Shown here piece after piece: positions 1 through 13,040 of a stretch of DNA of 64,000 nucleotides (position 1 is the first letter of the stretch; every line of letters starts with the position of its first letter). The notes under the pieces are model-generated. The model worked only from the letters and a program-made list of their open reading frames with translations, did not search any database and was not told the DNA's origin. The stretch spans positions 4,897,900 to 4,961,899 of the forward strand of contig NC_031476.1 in assembly GCF_000006565.2 (NCBI RefSeq), in the 5' to 3' direction. A program made the translations under genes and the position numbers. This stretch comes from Toxoplasma gondii ME49. Its lineage: Eukaryota > Apicomplexa > Conoidasida > Eucoccidiorida > Sarcocystidae.

Positions 1-2390
1 TGGGCGTTAGAGTTCTCTCGCGCATGACTGCTCTCCTGACAGCCTACGGTCTCTCGTTCATCGAAGTTCGCCACGAAAACGAAGTAAGCGAGGGGAGACG
101 CAGAAAGGGGAGGGTGAAGAGTGCCGTTTTGACCCTTTGAAATATGAGCGCCAAACGGGGGCGTGGAAGTCATTTCAAGCGTGAGATAGACGGTTCTGTG
201 TAACATTCGGGATCCGGGCCAGGACAAAGGTGGAGACTGGGGGAACGGCGAAAGTCGACCTTGTCACTGCTGCCGCGAACGCGCCTCGCTATGGCGTGCT
301 GTTCATGCTTGCTCAATGTTTTCCAATTGTACAGTGGGCTTCTGTTCCGGGGCGTTTGCCGCCTTTCTGTATTTGGCTGCGGGAGTCTCACAGTGTGTCT
401 TTGACTGCCCTCTCTCTCCTCTTCATTGCGACGTGTGTGCTCTGCCTCTTGCGGATACAGGTCTCCGAGTTCCCCCATAAACGCATCCATTCTTCGTATC
501 GGCTGGAGCCGCCTCTGGATCTCTTGCTGTCTTTGGACGACTGTCGCATGCAGCTCACAAACTACAAGCAGGCGCAGCAGCGTCGACAGGGAGGGACTGC
601 CCGGCCTTCTCAGTCTTCGTTGTCTTTCTTCTCGTCTGCCTCAGAGCCTGCTGCTTCGATTTCGGTTTCAGGCCTCCCGCGAGCGCCGGCGCCCTTTGGC
701 TCTCCTCTGTCTGCGTCGAACAAAAATCAAGCGGACGACTTTGTGTCGGCGTTCCTCGTCCCTCGGCTCCACCCGCTTGCGTCGCTCTCCGATCGTGCCT
801 GCAGTTTCCTGATGGTGGCGAAGCGTCTGCTGAATGACGACGGTCTCTCACCTCTCTCGGGCGTGCTGGTAAAGGAGAACAAGGCCCGGTCCACGAAGAA
901 GGGCATGAACAAAGGCAAATCTAAGCGACCCGACGATCGACAGGAGACCTCTTTCTCCTTTCTGGCGAAGCGGCGACCGGACTCTCAGGCGACGCTGGCG
1001 GCTGCGATCGTTTTGGTGCGTCATGTCGGCTGGGTCGCCTTCATGCGCGAAACGGGGCGAGGACGGAGGCAAGGTTTCGGTGCTGCGTTGTCTGGCGGGT
1101 CCACACTACCGGGCGAAAAGGAAGCGGCCGGAGGGTCGAGTGGACAAGGTCCCCACAAATTGAACGGCGGCGCTTCTTCGCATGCATACGCGGATGCGGA
1201 GTGCCGCAGAGGCGACGCGGCAGTGGCCCGCGCCGGGGCAGCGGCAGGAAACGACCTCAGCGTCCCCGGCACGGTCTGGGGGACGACTGAAAATGCGGGT
1301 GTCTCTCCTCAGCTTCCTTTCTCGCAGCGAGGGAGGAAGCATGGAGAGAACCACAGGGGGGGTCTGGATGTCTGTGGGAATGACCACGGTCAGGGAAAAG
1401 CAGAGGAGGCTGGACTTGCCATCCAGCGCATGAGCTTCAAGGACTTCCTCGCTGAACAGACGGCTGTGGCGCACACGATTCGCAGGTGAGACAAGGACAA
1501 GATTGGCAGATCTTGCATGGAAAGTTTAAACGTGGTGCAAGTCAATCGTCTCTGTTTTCTTGTTCATTAGACATTGTGTTAAATACTTTCACAGTTTCTT
1601 CGAGTTGACAAGTAAAAAAGCAAAGTGCAGCTGCGGGTTTCAAAGCTTATTCTCGAGTCCTTCAGCTGTCCGTTCGTTCGCTTCCGCCTCAAGCGCTGTG
1701 GGGCACTGTGCCCCCCCCGACTCTGTCCCGGCTTCCCCTGAACGTAGCCTGACGTTGAATACTCCACGTCGCCAAGGTACCAAGCATGGCTCTGAGGGAA
1801 GAAAGAAGGCTGGGTGAGAGGGAAGCTTTTAGCTTCGACAGAAGAAACTGCAAAGCTTCTAAACGAAGCCAGCTGCTGTTTTTCTTCTGCGTGTCTCTGG
1901 GTTCGTGCGACATCTGTCGGTGCCACCGTGCTTGTTCTCTTGTGTCTCTTCCTTGGATATGCGTTCTTGCAGATTCGGCTGCGTCGTCCACCTACTCCCC
2001 GCCTCGCAGAAGGCGAGCAAAAACGAGAAGGAAAAAGGCGTCGGGAACATCGGCACGCGTTCCCTGGTCATGTGTCTCCTGCAGAGACAGCAGAAATCGG
2101 TGAAAGGGATGGATCAGAAGGAGGAACAGAACGGAAGGGGAGACGGGGCCGCCGAGCCTAGAGATCAGCGCGAGAAGGCCGACGGAAAAGCTGGACAGTG
2201 CACGGGAACTCAGGAAGCAAACGGCGACACGCAGGCGAAAGAAAATCACCCGAAGAAAGACAATGACAGCTTCTGTGTGATCCGTAACGTAGCCGACATG
2301 TATCGCGCAAGCACAAATGGATATTTCAAGTTCCTTGAGGGCCGCTGCAACGCTGTCGTCCAGGCAGTCTCTGACGACCTGTTTCTGTGA
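1..2390 (+). CDS. CTF18: CTF18-like RFC clamp-loader subunit, C-terminal part (5' end outside window)
   Basis: Exons: <1-83, 461-1485, 1973-2390 (stop 2388-2390). Phases agree at both junctions (GAA|gtaagc; AG|gtgaga to cag|A). CTF18 is the large subunit of the alternative RFC that loads PCNA for replication and sister-chromatid cohesion; it acts in the nucleus. The AAA+ motor would lie upstream of the window. Two things support the call. The first junction gives TAYGLSFIEV followed by YRLEPPLDLLLS, matching the conserved 'YGL...Y+LEP' segment after the clamp-loader core. The last 20 residues contain YFKFLEGRCNAV followed by DDLFL at the stop, matching the family's terminal 'K-x-x-EG-x-x-NAV ... 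LL' element, which binds the Ctf8-Dcc1 module. Between them lie about 400 residues, including Ser/Gly/Lys-rich low-complexity inserts. Those inserts could hide further small introns. The identification rests on recalled family motifs, not on a search. Confidence 0.72.
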
Positions 2391-3783
2391 ATCAGCATGA
2401 GAGCCTGTGATGATAAAGCGCACATGCCTATCCTTCGCTGAATCCGAGGAAGTACACAAAAGACGGTCGCTTCCACGGCAACAACGGGCCGAAAGCCCAG
2501 ACAGCTTTATCCTGTCATTTCTAGGTCAGAGCAACTCTGGCTGTCCCCCCTGTTCCTGGGGGGCTTTTCCGTGAGAGGATACACTCGGTACCCTGTTTCT
2601 GATTCTCATTCGCGAAGCCACGCTCAGGAAGGAGCTATGGGCCTCGACGGTATGTGCTTTGTTTCCTTTTGTAATTTCTGTGTATCCCTGTAAGTCACTT
2701 GGGAGGCCAGCAGTGAAAAGCAACGTGACGTGGAGCAAGACCGAGTCTCGATCAAAACATCCACATCTCACTTCCGTTCTCTAGTTTTTGTCGCGACGCT
2801 TCACTCCGCAAAACATGTATGTGGTGGTATGTCTATTTAACAGCGAATTTCACGAAACTAGTCACGCCCAGCCCTTAATCGACACCGCAATCTCCATCGT
2901 ACTTTTCTCTTTCGTCAGCACCCACAACTTCAGCGAAACGAACAGCCTTCTCTCGAACGTTTTAATCGAAGGCGAGGAATGAGTTTCATTCCCGATTTCA
3001 TCTAAGACACTGCGCACAGACAAACGTAAGAGTTTCAACATAGTTTGAGTCCTAAGGAAACCAGAACAGGCAAGTTGTTCCAAGCATTTTCTTTCGAAGA
3101 CCGTATTTCATTACTTAGGTCAGTAAATTGGTGGTGGCGAGACGTTCAGAAGCCGAAACGCGATCATAGAGAAAAAGTGCGGTATTGTTCTCGTAAGCAT
3201 GACACCTCCCTGTCGCGTCATCACCTGGGGCTCCTGTCTACTGTCATGAGCCTTTCGCGTCTGGTAGGCAACAGAATTATTGGATAGTCTGTGGAACTTC
3301 ACAAGAAGCGAATGGCACCACTTTTCTGTAAATCAGTCTCTTCTAATATGGTTGTGGCTACAAACGCGCTTCCTGTTTTGCTACTTTCCTTTGCTGGAGG
3401 ATGTTCTTTTAAACATAAATGTCCATCATGTTTCTGTGTGTTTTCTCTCGTTTGGTGCCTCTCTTCTGTGCGGGCCAAAACTTTTCGATTTCGAAATTCA
3501 CGATAGAATACCTCTGCGGATCCTGGAACGGACCACCCATCCGGAGGACGAGAACGCCTTCTCCGAGTTCACTCTAATACGACAAGAGGAATGGCCTAAA
3601 AAGCAGTGGAATGCCGATTGAAACGCAGTTGTGAGCCAATTTCGTCATGAACAGCAAGTTGCAGCAGCCAAGACCTTTGCCATCCTTCCCTAGCCGAGAA
3701 AAGCCCCAAGTCTCCATCGAAATCAAGACAGTTCGCATCCCGTCGGACAGCAGAGAGCAGGCTTAAAGAACGAGTAAAGCCTG
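2391..3783. other. Convergent intergenic spacer
   Basis: This 1.4-kb stretch lies between the 3' ends of the CTF18-like gene (+) and the unrecognised gene at 3784-6291 (-), so it should hold both 3' UTRs. It is relatively A/T-rich and has no repeat array. One charged open stretch on the + strand (about 3475-3621) ends at a stop. It has no acceptor with a pyrimidine tract in front of it and matches no family I know, so I do not call it a gene. Confidence 0.6.
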
Positions 3784-6291
3784 TCAGTTTAACGGTCGGG
3801 GAGTGGTCGGTAGAGAATCTGCCGAGCCGGCAAGTTCTGCTGCTCTACACATAGCAGCCGCCATGAGAGTCTTGTAATCCATGGAAATCAGAGGCGTGGC
3901 AGCTGCGGCAAACCTGATGAAAACGAACAGACAACACTCTACCGGTGCTTTGGTGAGCACAAGTGAGCCGTGAAGAGACAACAGGTAACTAAAATGAGGA
4001 AACGCTGACGCTCCTGTCCGTAGCAAATCACTTTCCTTGGTGATTGACTGCAGAGAAGCCATACACTCTGGGTAACGAGAGAAGTTCCTGCCCATCTCTG
4101 TCCTAATAGTGAAGACAAACTCAACCGGAGTAACGCGCTCCGTGGTGGCCGGCCGAAACACGATTGCAAAGATGTCTGTGGTCTGTCTCTTGACTTCCCA
4201 TTTCCTGTCTTGTGAAGAAAGGAAATTGGTTTAGGACTTTCTCGGAAACTGAGTTCTTTCATCTCACCGTTCAGCTGCCATGAAAAATGGCGGTCCTGGA
4301 TCTGCTTGGGACAGCTCGCTGACGGTCTCATGCTTTTTCACCTCGCGTTTGTCGCTTCTAGCACAGTATTCATCTGCGCTTCTGCAGTTAGTGCGCCCGC
4401 TTAACGAATTTCGAGACGTAACGCTGCCCGATGATATCCCCGCTCTGCCATATGCAGTTCCTCGGTCTCTTCGCGTTCCTTCCCGTACCGGCTTTCCACT
4501 GTGGGAGTTCGCCGATGTGCAGGAAACGGTGCTGAGATCCAGCGGGCTTGCGCCGCCATCTCTCAATCTGCGAGGTTTCTGTCCGTAAGGAAGTTTCGGA
4601 GCTGCTCCTTTGCCGAGATCCGTAAGTTCCGTAGGCACTTGATCGACGGCTGTGGCTGCGCCTGACCCACGCGTGGCCGATCGCGATGCAAGGAGTCCCC
4701 CGCTTCGCGAAGAATTCAGGCTTATGTTTCTCGTGGATAACAATGTGTTGTTTCTCCTGCTTGCTGAAAAAGCCGACGAGTCGCGTGGAGTGGATCCCTT
4801 GTTGTGCAACAAAGAGCGCCGCTCGTTAGGACTTTTCGTGGCTGACAACGAATCTTCCGAGGCAGGAGGACTCACCGCAGGCGAACGAAGAGGTGCTCCT
4901 GCATCCGAAAACGTCGCGTCTGCGCCGTTCCCGCGCATGTTCCCGCAGCCGATTCCTTTGGTTAGTGGGCATGAAGCATTTCTGGAATCGAGGTAGTGCG
5001 GCTCGGCAGGAGGCACACTAGAGAGAGTTGAGGGTCGAGAGGGGTCTGAACCTTGCCCGTTCACAGACATGTTTTCTGAAACGATAGGAGACGATGCACT
5101 GTTAGGAAGCAAGCAACATGCCATCGCGCGAATGGTTTCTTTATCGAAAGTGCGCAAGTTGCGCTGAACTTCCGTGAGGGCCGGAGACAGCGTTTCTTTC
5201 TGTGCACTAGGCCACTGGGAACGACCAGAAATTGCGTCTGCGAGGATCGCCAGCCTGGTTTTTTTTGGCGGCCAACGCGTCATAACATAACTCGCGTGCC
5301 AACGCATGCATGCCCATTTGGCGAGGTTTGAATTGTGGACCGAGATAGCGCGATGGAGCGCGAAAAACAGACACATGGCGGAGGCGCGACGCTGGCGGTC
5401 CACAGCCTCCCCGCATTTGCCCAACAAAGTCGAAACGAAGAGTTCCAGATTTCGGTAGCCGATGGAATTCTCTTGAGGAGACGGCAACACACATTTGTAC
5501 GATACACAAGTGTCCGGCAGAAAACGGCACAGACTCGCGCAGCCCGACGGCACTTGATCGGAGGATTCGTTTGTGGTTCCTGAACCAATGCTGGTGGGCA
5601 GCATGGACGGCTGTCCTACAGTTCCCTGAAGTAGATGTGGCGTCTGTGATGTGGCAACCATCCCCTGATCTTGCCCAGTGAGTTGTTTTTCTGTTTGGCC
5701 TGAGGCGTCTTCTGACTCCTCGACTGAGAGCCGTATGTCACCGCCACAGCAGGGCATCATGGATGACGCATTATCTGCACTGTACGTGCCTGCGTTCGAA
5801 GCCTGGTGTTCGCCAACCACCGCCTCCGAAGTTGGCAACATAGTTGGATAGCTTCCCTCGAGGCCAGAGGCAAAAAACCACGAATCCCCAGTAAAGAAGG
5901 AACCAGAATAGCATGCACACGCCTGAAGGTAGCCGGACACAGCAAAAGGAAAGGATTTTGCACCAGGAAAGGGAACTTCAGCAGTCTCAAGAAGCCCACC
6001 TACCAGTGCGATACTGTTTGTTTCACGGACACATTCCGCTCCCTCCAAACACGATGTTACAGGCACTATCGGTAGGTTAACAGACGGTCTAAACAGCTTC
6101 ACAGTTGGCGCGCCTGTGCTAGAGGGAAGGAAAAAAGTGGACTGCCAGCGAATCTGAGAGAACAGCACTACTACGCGATGCGACGTTTGCGTAAAGCAGA
6201 CTCTTCCTGTTGTCAGAAAGCTGATCGAAACACCGGGAAGAGAGGCAGAATCATACCAACTGAAGAAAACATATGAGCTATCGCTCCCCAA
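3784..6291 (-). CDS. Unrecognised two-exon protein, about 814 residues
   Basis: Exons on the - strand: 6291-4268 and 4204-3784. Reading straight through, exon 1 stops at CGG TGA, but that TGA lies inside a consensus donor (CG|gtgaga). Splicing to an acceptor preceded by a pyrimidine tract (...ttcacaagacag|G) restores phase and adds 140 codons. I do not recognise the protein. Visible parts: an N-terminal half rich in Ser, Gly and Cys, with the short motif MLPTS twice (about residues 151 and 230); a helical, Trp/Arg/Cys-containing block at about 281-395; a Ser/Arg/Asn-rich disordered region at about 440-640; and a C-terminal module starting KWEVKRQTTDIFAIVFRP, which has alternating hydrophobic residues typical of beta strands. 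The start is the first ATG of the frame at 6291 and may not be the true one. A 2-kb open frame of this composition is very unlikely by chance. Confidence 0.55.
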
Positions 6292-9200
6292 CTCGCGAAT
6301 CCAATGACTCCCACGATCATAGTGAAGAATAACGATGCTGATGACAACGCCCTTTCGACCGAAACCGGTTTTTTACTAAACGCCGACCAACAGGATCAAA
6401 CAAAGGAACGTCTCTACGCGGCAACAAACCATACACGAATAAGCCTCTGCTTTTTAATAGATTCACCAGAAAAGTGACAGAAACTCAACTGTCTTCCAAG
6501 GAACGCTTTCAAAACCACTTCACGGGGTTGTAGCCAAAGGTTGAGTACGAATGCGAATCAGTCAGCGCCGAGAGGAAACGGAGAGAAAACATGACCGATG
6601 ATGCACGCAGACGGCTCATTTGCATCCACATGAGGTCGGTGATAATAATATGGCAACACAAATGTTCTGTCATTGCCTGGCAATTGCTTCCAGAGACAAA
6701 CAAGCAGATCGTTTGACAGTTCTCAGTACAGCCTACGGCACATGAGAGCGTAGGACTGCTTTTCCTTACCGCTTCGGATGCTTCGGTTTGCAGGCTGTCT
6801 CAGGGTTTCAATTTTTTCGAGGAGCAAGAAAATCTGATGATCACGAGCAGACAGTGTGGACCTCAACGCAGCAGTTTGTTCGAGTAGTTGTGGAAAAAGT
6901 GGCAGGGGCAGTCGTAGTAGAACGCATGTTTCCCTCTCCAGCGCACGGCTGTCTTACAGCGTTCGAGTCTTGTGCAAATCAGTTGTGACCAGCAAACCTA
7001 GTCCTCTCCATGCATTACGAAAATAAAAGTAAAACCACCGGGCAAGTGTTGCAAGTTTTTAGACTCGTCTAAAGGGGTAACATTTCTGCCGTACTTCCAG
7101 CAGACGGGCAGCAGACTAGCCCTGACGGTCGAAGTCGCACTTGTACACATGGACTCGGTCGACGTAAAGAAAATCCGTGATCCGCAAAAAAGCAAGATCA
7201 TTTGCTCACCAACATGAATTAAACGGACCGAAGGACTTCGATTTTTCGAACCAGATATTCACCGCCATCAACTCATTGTCAAGTAAGATGAACAAACGCA
7301 ACTTTTCACATTTACCGCGCCACGGTACGGGCAGCACAGCCAACAAAGCGCTGCAGGGCTTCGGCCAAGTCAGGTGGCTGCGTTGCTCATGGTCTCAGTT
7401 GCACCAGCTATCCACATCAAAACGGGTAAGTTCGAGAACCGTGAACAAAATCCACGTCTTTCTTGTTTTAAATAACCGGAAATTGCTCTTTTGAAAGGGA
7501 GCTGTGCCGCACCGACGTATTGTATGGTGCTCGTAAATCTTTTAGAGACGCCGCGCTCCCCCCAGTGGAGGGGTCACTGCCGATGTCTTGTACACCTACT
7601 GAGGCAGGGCACAAAGAGCGACCAGGATGCACTGGAGAAGGGGGGCCCGCCGCTGTCGTCCGTAGCAGACACTCGTGATGAATTGGGTTTCGGCTCTGTC
7701 GTGGACACTGCCAACATACAGGTTTCTCAGTTTTGGGTACAAACAAAAGAGATTCAGTGTGCCTTGGTGCTGACGACCAACACTTTGTCGATTTCTGGTG
7801 CATATGAGACGCACAGAGCGGGCGGCGACCCTTCTCATTACCCGCGCTGGTCCGATTTCGTTTGCAATAAGCACAGCAACTTCTTATCTTAGTTTCCAGG
7901 TCTCTGTGAGAAATGATGGGTTCCAATGCTGTCGGAAAATGCAACCAGCACATGCCTCACAGGTGGCTGCAAGGTACAGGCTCCTTGACAAACGGGGAGA
8001 GATCGTGGGGTCTTAGAAAAACAGGTGAGTGCATCGACAGGCAGGATATGTTTTTACTTATCCTGTTCCCAGTGACTAACCGGGGTGGTTATGACGTTAT
8101 ACTCTTCCTCTACATGGCACAGTTTGGTGGCGAAAACTGTGGCGTTCTACTGACCACACCGGGAACTATCTTGCCAGAGTCTATGAGGCACCGAGCATGT
8201 GAGGCAGATGTTTGGCTGTGTTACGTGTTGCGCTAAAACATTGCGGTCACGCCACTGCTCAAAAAGGAGAGAACACTGCCTCTTTTTGCTGGCTGGTAGT
8301 GTCTTACAGAAGCAGTCGACGCCTCTCTGACAGAGTTGCAACGCACTGCGGACGACTACAACGGATCTTGAGTTCAACCTTGACCATGCAGTTGGGCGAC
8401 ATCTTCCAGGCCCAGTGAACAAACAAGGAGGTCACCCCTCTGCTGATCGTAGCGCGTTGTGTTGAGCTGCTTTTCGGGTAGTGCCGCATCTGACTCATGA
8501 AAGACACGTAAACTACAATGTAGTGCGACCTACCGGGGAACGGTCCCCTTTAAATATCTGACTCCACAAATGTTGGTGTCGTCCACAGGAGAACACGCTG
8601 TTGCTCGTGAGGAGTTTGGCGTCTCACGCATTGACTTGCATCTCCGAGACCGGCACGGGGAAGCGTGATTAAAAGGAGGAATGAACGTTGTTTATATGCT
8701 TTCGACAGTGGTGAAACAGATATTAATCCCGCAGAATTCGTGAACAGCACACAGCGAAACCATTCGTCTCGCTCGCAACGTTTTAGGGTTTTGGTGTTCT
8801 GCGTCATTTGGCCTGCGCCACCGGGCATGATGGTTGCCCCTGCGCTCGCACTGAGATATTCCTGATGAACGAAAAATCTGTCCTGAGTTGCCGTGAGGTC
8901 GAGAGCGTTGAACAAAGAGAGTCATGAACGATCAGCTGCCGAACGAAGAAGACGACTTTCGGTCTCCAATGGCACCGGTATTGTGCCGTAAACATCGCCG
9001 AGGCGCCACAGAATTTCACATCGTTCTATGCTTACAAAGAAAGCAAAGGATTACGACACTGTTGGTAACACAAGTTCTGTCAGTCTTTCGTCTACAGCGG
9101 TGGTGGGTAAGAGGGTACGATAGCATACCACCGTCAGAAGAAACGTGCGGGTCTTGCAGCAGTTCAGACTCATTTACAAGAGAAACCTTCATTTGGAAGT

Positions 9201-12200
9201 TGTCGAGTAGCTCGTGACCCACACAGTGTTGATGCAGGTAGGTGTCTAAACCCGTCAGAAGAAATGGACCTCTGACACGCATATGGGGTACTGAGCCGGA
9301 AGCTGCTGGGCATAACGTGCCGGTAGCAGCTTTCATCATACTGCCGGGACGGGACTGTGGCTACCCCTCTTTCTACACAACGGAAGTCACAGTCCCGCGC
9401 TAAGAAGTCACTGCACCGGTGAGGTTAGCAACGAACGCATGCATTGAGACGCCGACAATTTAATCTTTTCTGAGTCGACATATTCCTCCGCCTGCCCCAG
9501 AAAAGTCCAGATAACAGACCCAAGGGGTCCCCTTTGTGTGCTGCGTGCAGCACGGCGTATTTCCATTATTGCAAGTGTCACAATTTGTTCTGCGTAATTT
9601 CACACGGCCATGGCACAGTAGCATTCATGCTGTTTTCATTCCCTGTGCATCACCATCCCCCGAACGCCTGGTTCGTTGTATATAATGGGTTTTCGTCCGT
9701 TACACAGGCACCTATGCAGAAGCGAGCGTCGGTTGCGACAGCGCATACGCAAAAACAGCGACAGTACTTATTCCCCGAGTCACCACGATAACACGCCGTC
9801 TAACAAGCCAGAAACTGAAAGATTGGGCTTTTCGGTGGAAAGAAGGCATCATCCCCAAACAAAAGGAGACATGCACTCCACGATGTGTGTGATGTGACCG
9901 GGCAATCACATACGTAAACTCGTCGCCCTCAACTTAATGCGCACCCAAAATTTGCTGACGCCGGTCGGTACACTGCCCCCCTCTGCACATTCAACTTGTC
10001 CTTGTTGGCATGACTGCTTGTTTCACTTTCAGTCTCCCTTCAGGACGCGTATCATATGAACCCACCACACATTAGGTGGCTCCGGGCTGATCAAGCCACT
10101 CTACAGGATAGCAGGCCTTGACAGCAAAGAAACAAGGTCCATAACGGGTGATGGCGACGTTCACGAATGTCGTTTTCGGTGCCTGTCAAGGGGAAATGTG
10201 GGTCCTTAAGGAACTTGCATGCAAGCCCTACGCATTCATTGGAGGACCGACTACTCCATGAAGACGCGAATGCATCTGCCATTCAGATCCCCGCCATCGA
10301 AACGAGCTGCGAGCACACGCGCAGGCATGAGATGCCCAGGAATATAGCGACAGCTGTAATTCTCAGGCAGAGTCTCAGGCATAACAATGCGGCTTGCTCC
10401 CAGTCTCCACGAAACGACCGGAGTCACCGTTCCTTGCTATACCCACATATCGTAGCGAGCAGGCGCAATAAAGACGAAATAATTTCTCTCACACACACCG
10501 CAGATACGCACCGCCTAAAAGGTAACGACTGTCAAGGACTGTGAAACGGACGCAAACACAAACAGAAGAACCAGCTAAGCGAGCACGTACACAGGAGTGC
10601 TCCGGCAAAACTATACACGACCGCGACACGTACGACGCAAACGAAATATTCGTCCCCGCAAAGCGCCCGCCACATCGGAAACGCGGCGGACATGATTTCC
10701 AAAGAACAAACTGCGAGCACGACCACACTTCTAGCAGCTGTAGACACACACGCAGCGGTGTATGTACAGCCAGAAGGGCACGCCCATGTACATTCGCTCC
10801 CGCAGCATCAGATGCTAGAGGTGGCGACGCCCACAGGCACTACGCACCGCAACGAAATTGACCATACAGGCACAAAGAACTAGCTTAGTGAAGCACCGAG
10901 AGACCCCAAACCACTACGACGATATTTGTGTATCTATGGGGTGTTAGCATTCAGACGAAAAGTAACCACTGTCCTCCCAAAGTGAAATACGCTGCCCCCT
11001 CCCCCCTGGAATCGTGTCTGTCGGCACGTGACACACGCTTCATTATTCCCTCCTCCTCTTTGTCCCTCAAATTACGCAGCAGCAAGGAAACTTAGGACAA
11101 CTACCTTAAGACGCGTCTGATGTCTCGCCCTGCAACGTGGTTTTTCCATCTACTGGTCCCTTTTGTCGACTAACTCGTGCGACCCGAAGACCACCCTCAT
11201 ACACCTGCTTTCCGGCAACCGCTTGCAGACAAGCCATCTAGAAGTTCGTCGTCACACTCAACACAAACGAAACAAAGACATCTCCGGAGAATAGCGCAGG
11301 CCAAAAAGACTAGACACAGACGCCTACCCTACAATCAGGCACGGACAAGAAAAGGCGATTTTCGGTGCCGGTTTGCACAAGGTATACGATTGTCCCTTAA
11401 GATTTCGTCTTGGCTTACAAACAGCGTCTTCGGCGGCTTGCCACGTGGAGAAGGTGAAACAGACGCGCCCAGTGCGCTCGCCCTGGCGGCAAACAAAACG
11501 GCAGGGAAAAAGGTGAGCCTCAAAAACAGCGGGAGACAACCAACACCAACCTGAAAGAGACGCCGTGCCGACGCACAGAAATGATGGACGCGCTATCCCA
11601 CTTCCCAGCTCTCTGACTCAAACACCTTACAAAGAGGCACCCTTAAACCCGGGAAGACCGCAGAGCAAACAACAACGGTCCCCGGGCAACAGAAAGAAGC
11701 CTTCGTCGCATGGCAACATGCATCCTTCATGTGGAAATGGTCTGCTGTGCTCACGGGCACCCAGTCCCATATGCAACTGTGCCATGCGTACTCCCATCGA
11801 CACAACCGAAACCACAGAAGCGACACAGTTCTCGCAGCAGCCGAAACTGGACTCGGCTCGTTGAACTGTCCCCTTCCCTAGAGCACTACAGACGCCGCGT
11901 GCGCCACTCTGCTGCGTGCGATGCTGCTTCCCAGGAAGCACGTTGACTATGGTTGATGGACGAAGCACGCGATGCCATTTCTGACTCGTGGACATTTCCG
12001 GTGCTAGATGAGCATATGCGGCATGTAACTGTTTACAGTTAAGGGGGTACACTGCATCGTACGAGACATCCACATCAAGCGCACACCATTTCACTGCGTT
12101 CACGGGTGCAAAGGTTGTCCCGAACGAAGGTGTCCCTTGAAGAAATAACACAAGAATTCCCAACCACCTCTCCACCGGAACGCGTGTCGACTAGACACTA

Positions 12201-13040
12201 TCCCCACTACTGACAAACAGTGAATCAACTGCGAACACGGTGACGCACTGATGCCACTAAGCTACCCCGGAAACACTCTCGCCTATGCTCGCGTCTTTGT
12301 CCCGCCTATCACGAGTTGCCTAGATGCCAAGAAAAAGGAAACATTTCCCATCAGACGAACGCAGAACTGCTACAAATATGAACAATGAGAATTCCGTCAA
12401 CTCGGTAGAGGCCCCGTCCTCTGCAACGCCACCCTCTCAGTGCGCGAAACATTCTAGAGTATTTCCAACCACTCAGTTAACTGTATGTGACGCCGCGGAC
12501 AAGACTAGACATATCCTCTCACATAAGAGGTTACCTATACCATCAGAAAACTATCTCCACGTTCGGAGCCGATGAGTTATTACCTGTCGACCGTTGGCAC
12601 ATCTCCTGCAACTATACGTCTCTAATAAAAGAAAAACATTCCCACTGCTCACAAACGCAAGACGGCGTCAACCGTCAGTCCCTCTACTCGCTTTCGTCTA
12701 CATATAGACAGCTTGATTCAAACACACAAATATGTATCCAGACAGAAACCTGCTAGGAAACGCACAACGAGTGGGAACGTGCCACATGCTGTGGAGTGTT
12801 CAAATGTGGAAAAGGGTAGGTCCTAAAAAGATGGGTCCTGATGTTGTACCCACAATACAGGCCGTATGGACAAGGAACCCCAGTGGCCTGAGTTTAGCTC
12901 GAATGCAGCGACGAAGAAGGCAGTGTCGTATCTATCTACCTAAGGCCCACTGACGAAAGGAGAAACCAAAGACCCCTGAGTGACAGGCGCAAGTTCATTG
13001 ACCAGGCAGCGACACTCTGGAAGAGAGAGAGAGGTTATCC
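6292..13040. other. 6.7 kb without a supportable gene
   Basis: Both strands carry only short open frames (below about 180 codons) with no recognisable domain, no consistent chain of donor/acceptor pairs and no family motif. The longest, on the - strand at 11627-12175, begins with a signal-peptide-like hydrophobic stretch (ERWLGILVLFLQG) but then shows no domain. The stretch should contain the 5' flank of the gene ending at 6291 and the 3' flank of the RRM gene. A small multi-exon gene or a non-coding transcript could be missed here. The only structural oddity found is a 10-bp inverted repeat at 9350-9397. Confidence 0.55.
9350..9397. repeat. 10-bp perfect inverted repeat with 28-bp spacer
   Basis: Arms CGGGACTGTG (9350-9359) and CACAGTCCCG (9388-9397) are perfect reverse complements. 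They could form a hairpin in RNA or a dyad binding site, but no gene is supported nearby and a 10-bp match over this distance can occur by chance. Confidence 0.4.

Noticed and set aside
3475..3621. Charged plus-strand open stretch (FDFEIHDRIPLRILERTT...)
   Set aside because: No acceptor is visible upstream and it has no family match. Too short to support alone.
11627..12175. 182-codon minus-strand frame with a signal-peptide-like start
   Set aside because: After the hydrophobic start the sequence has no domain, no cysteine pattern or repeat of a known secreted family, and no supporting splice sites. A chance hydrophobic run is likely.
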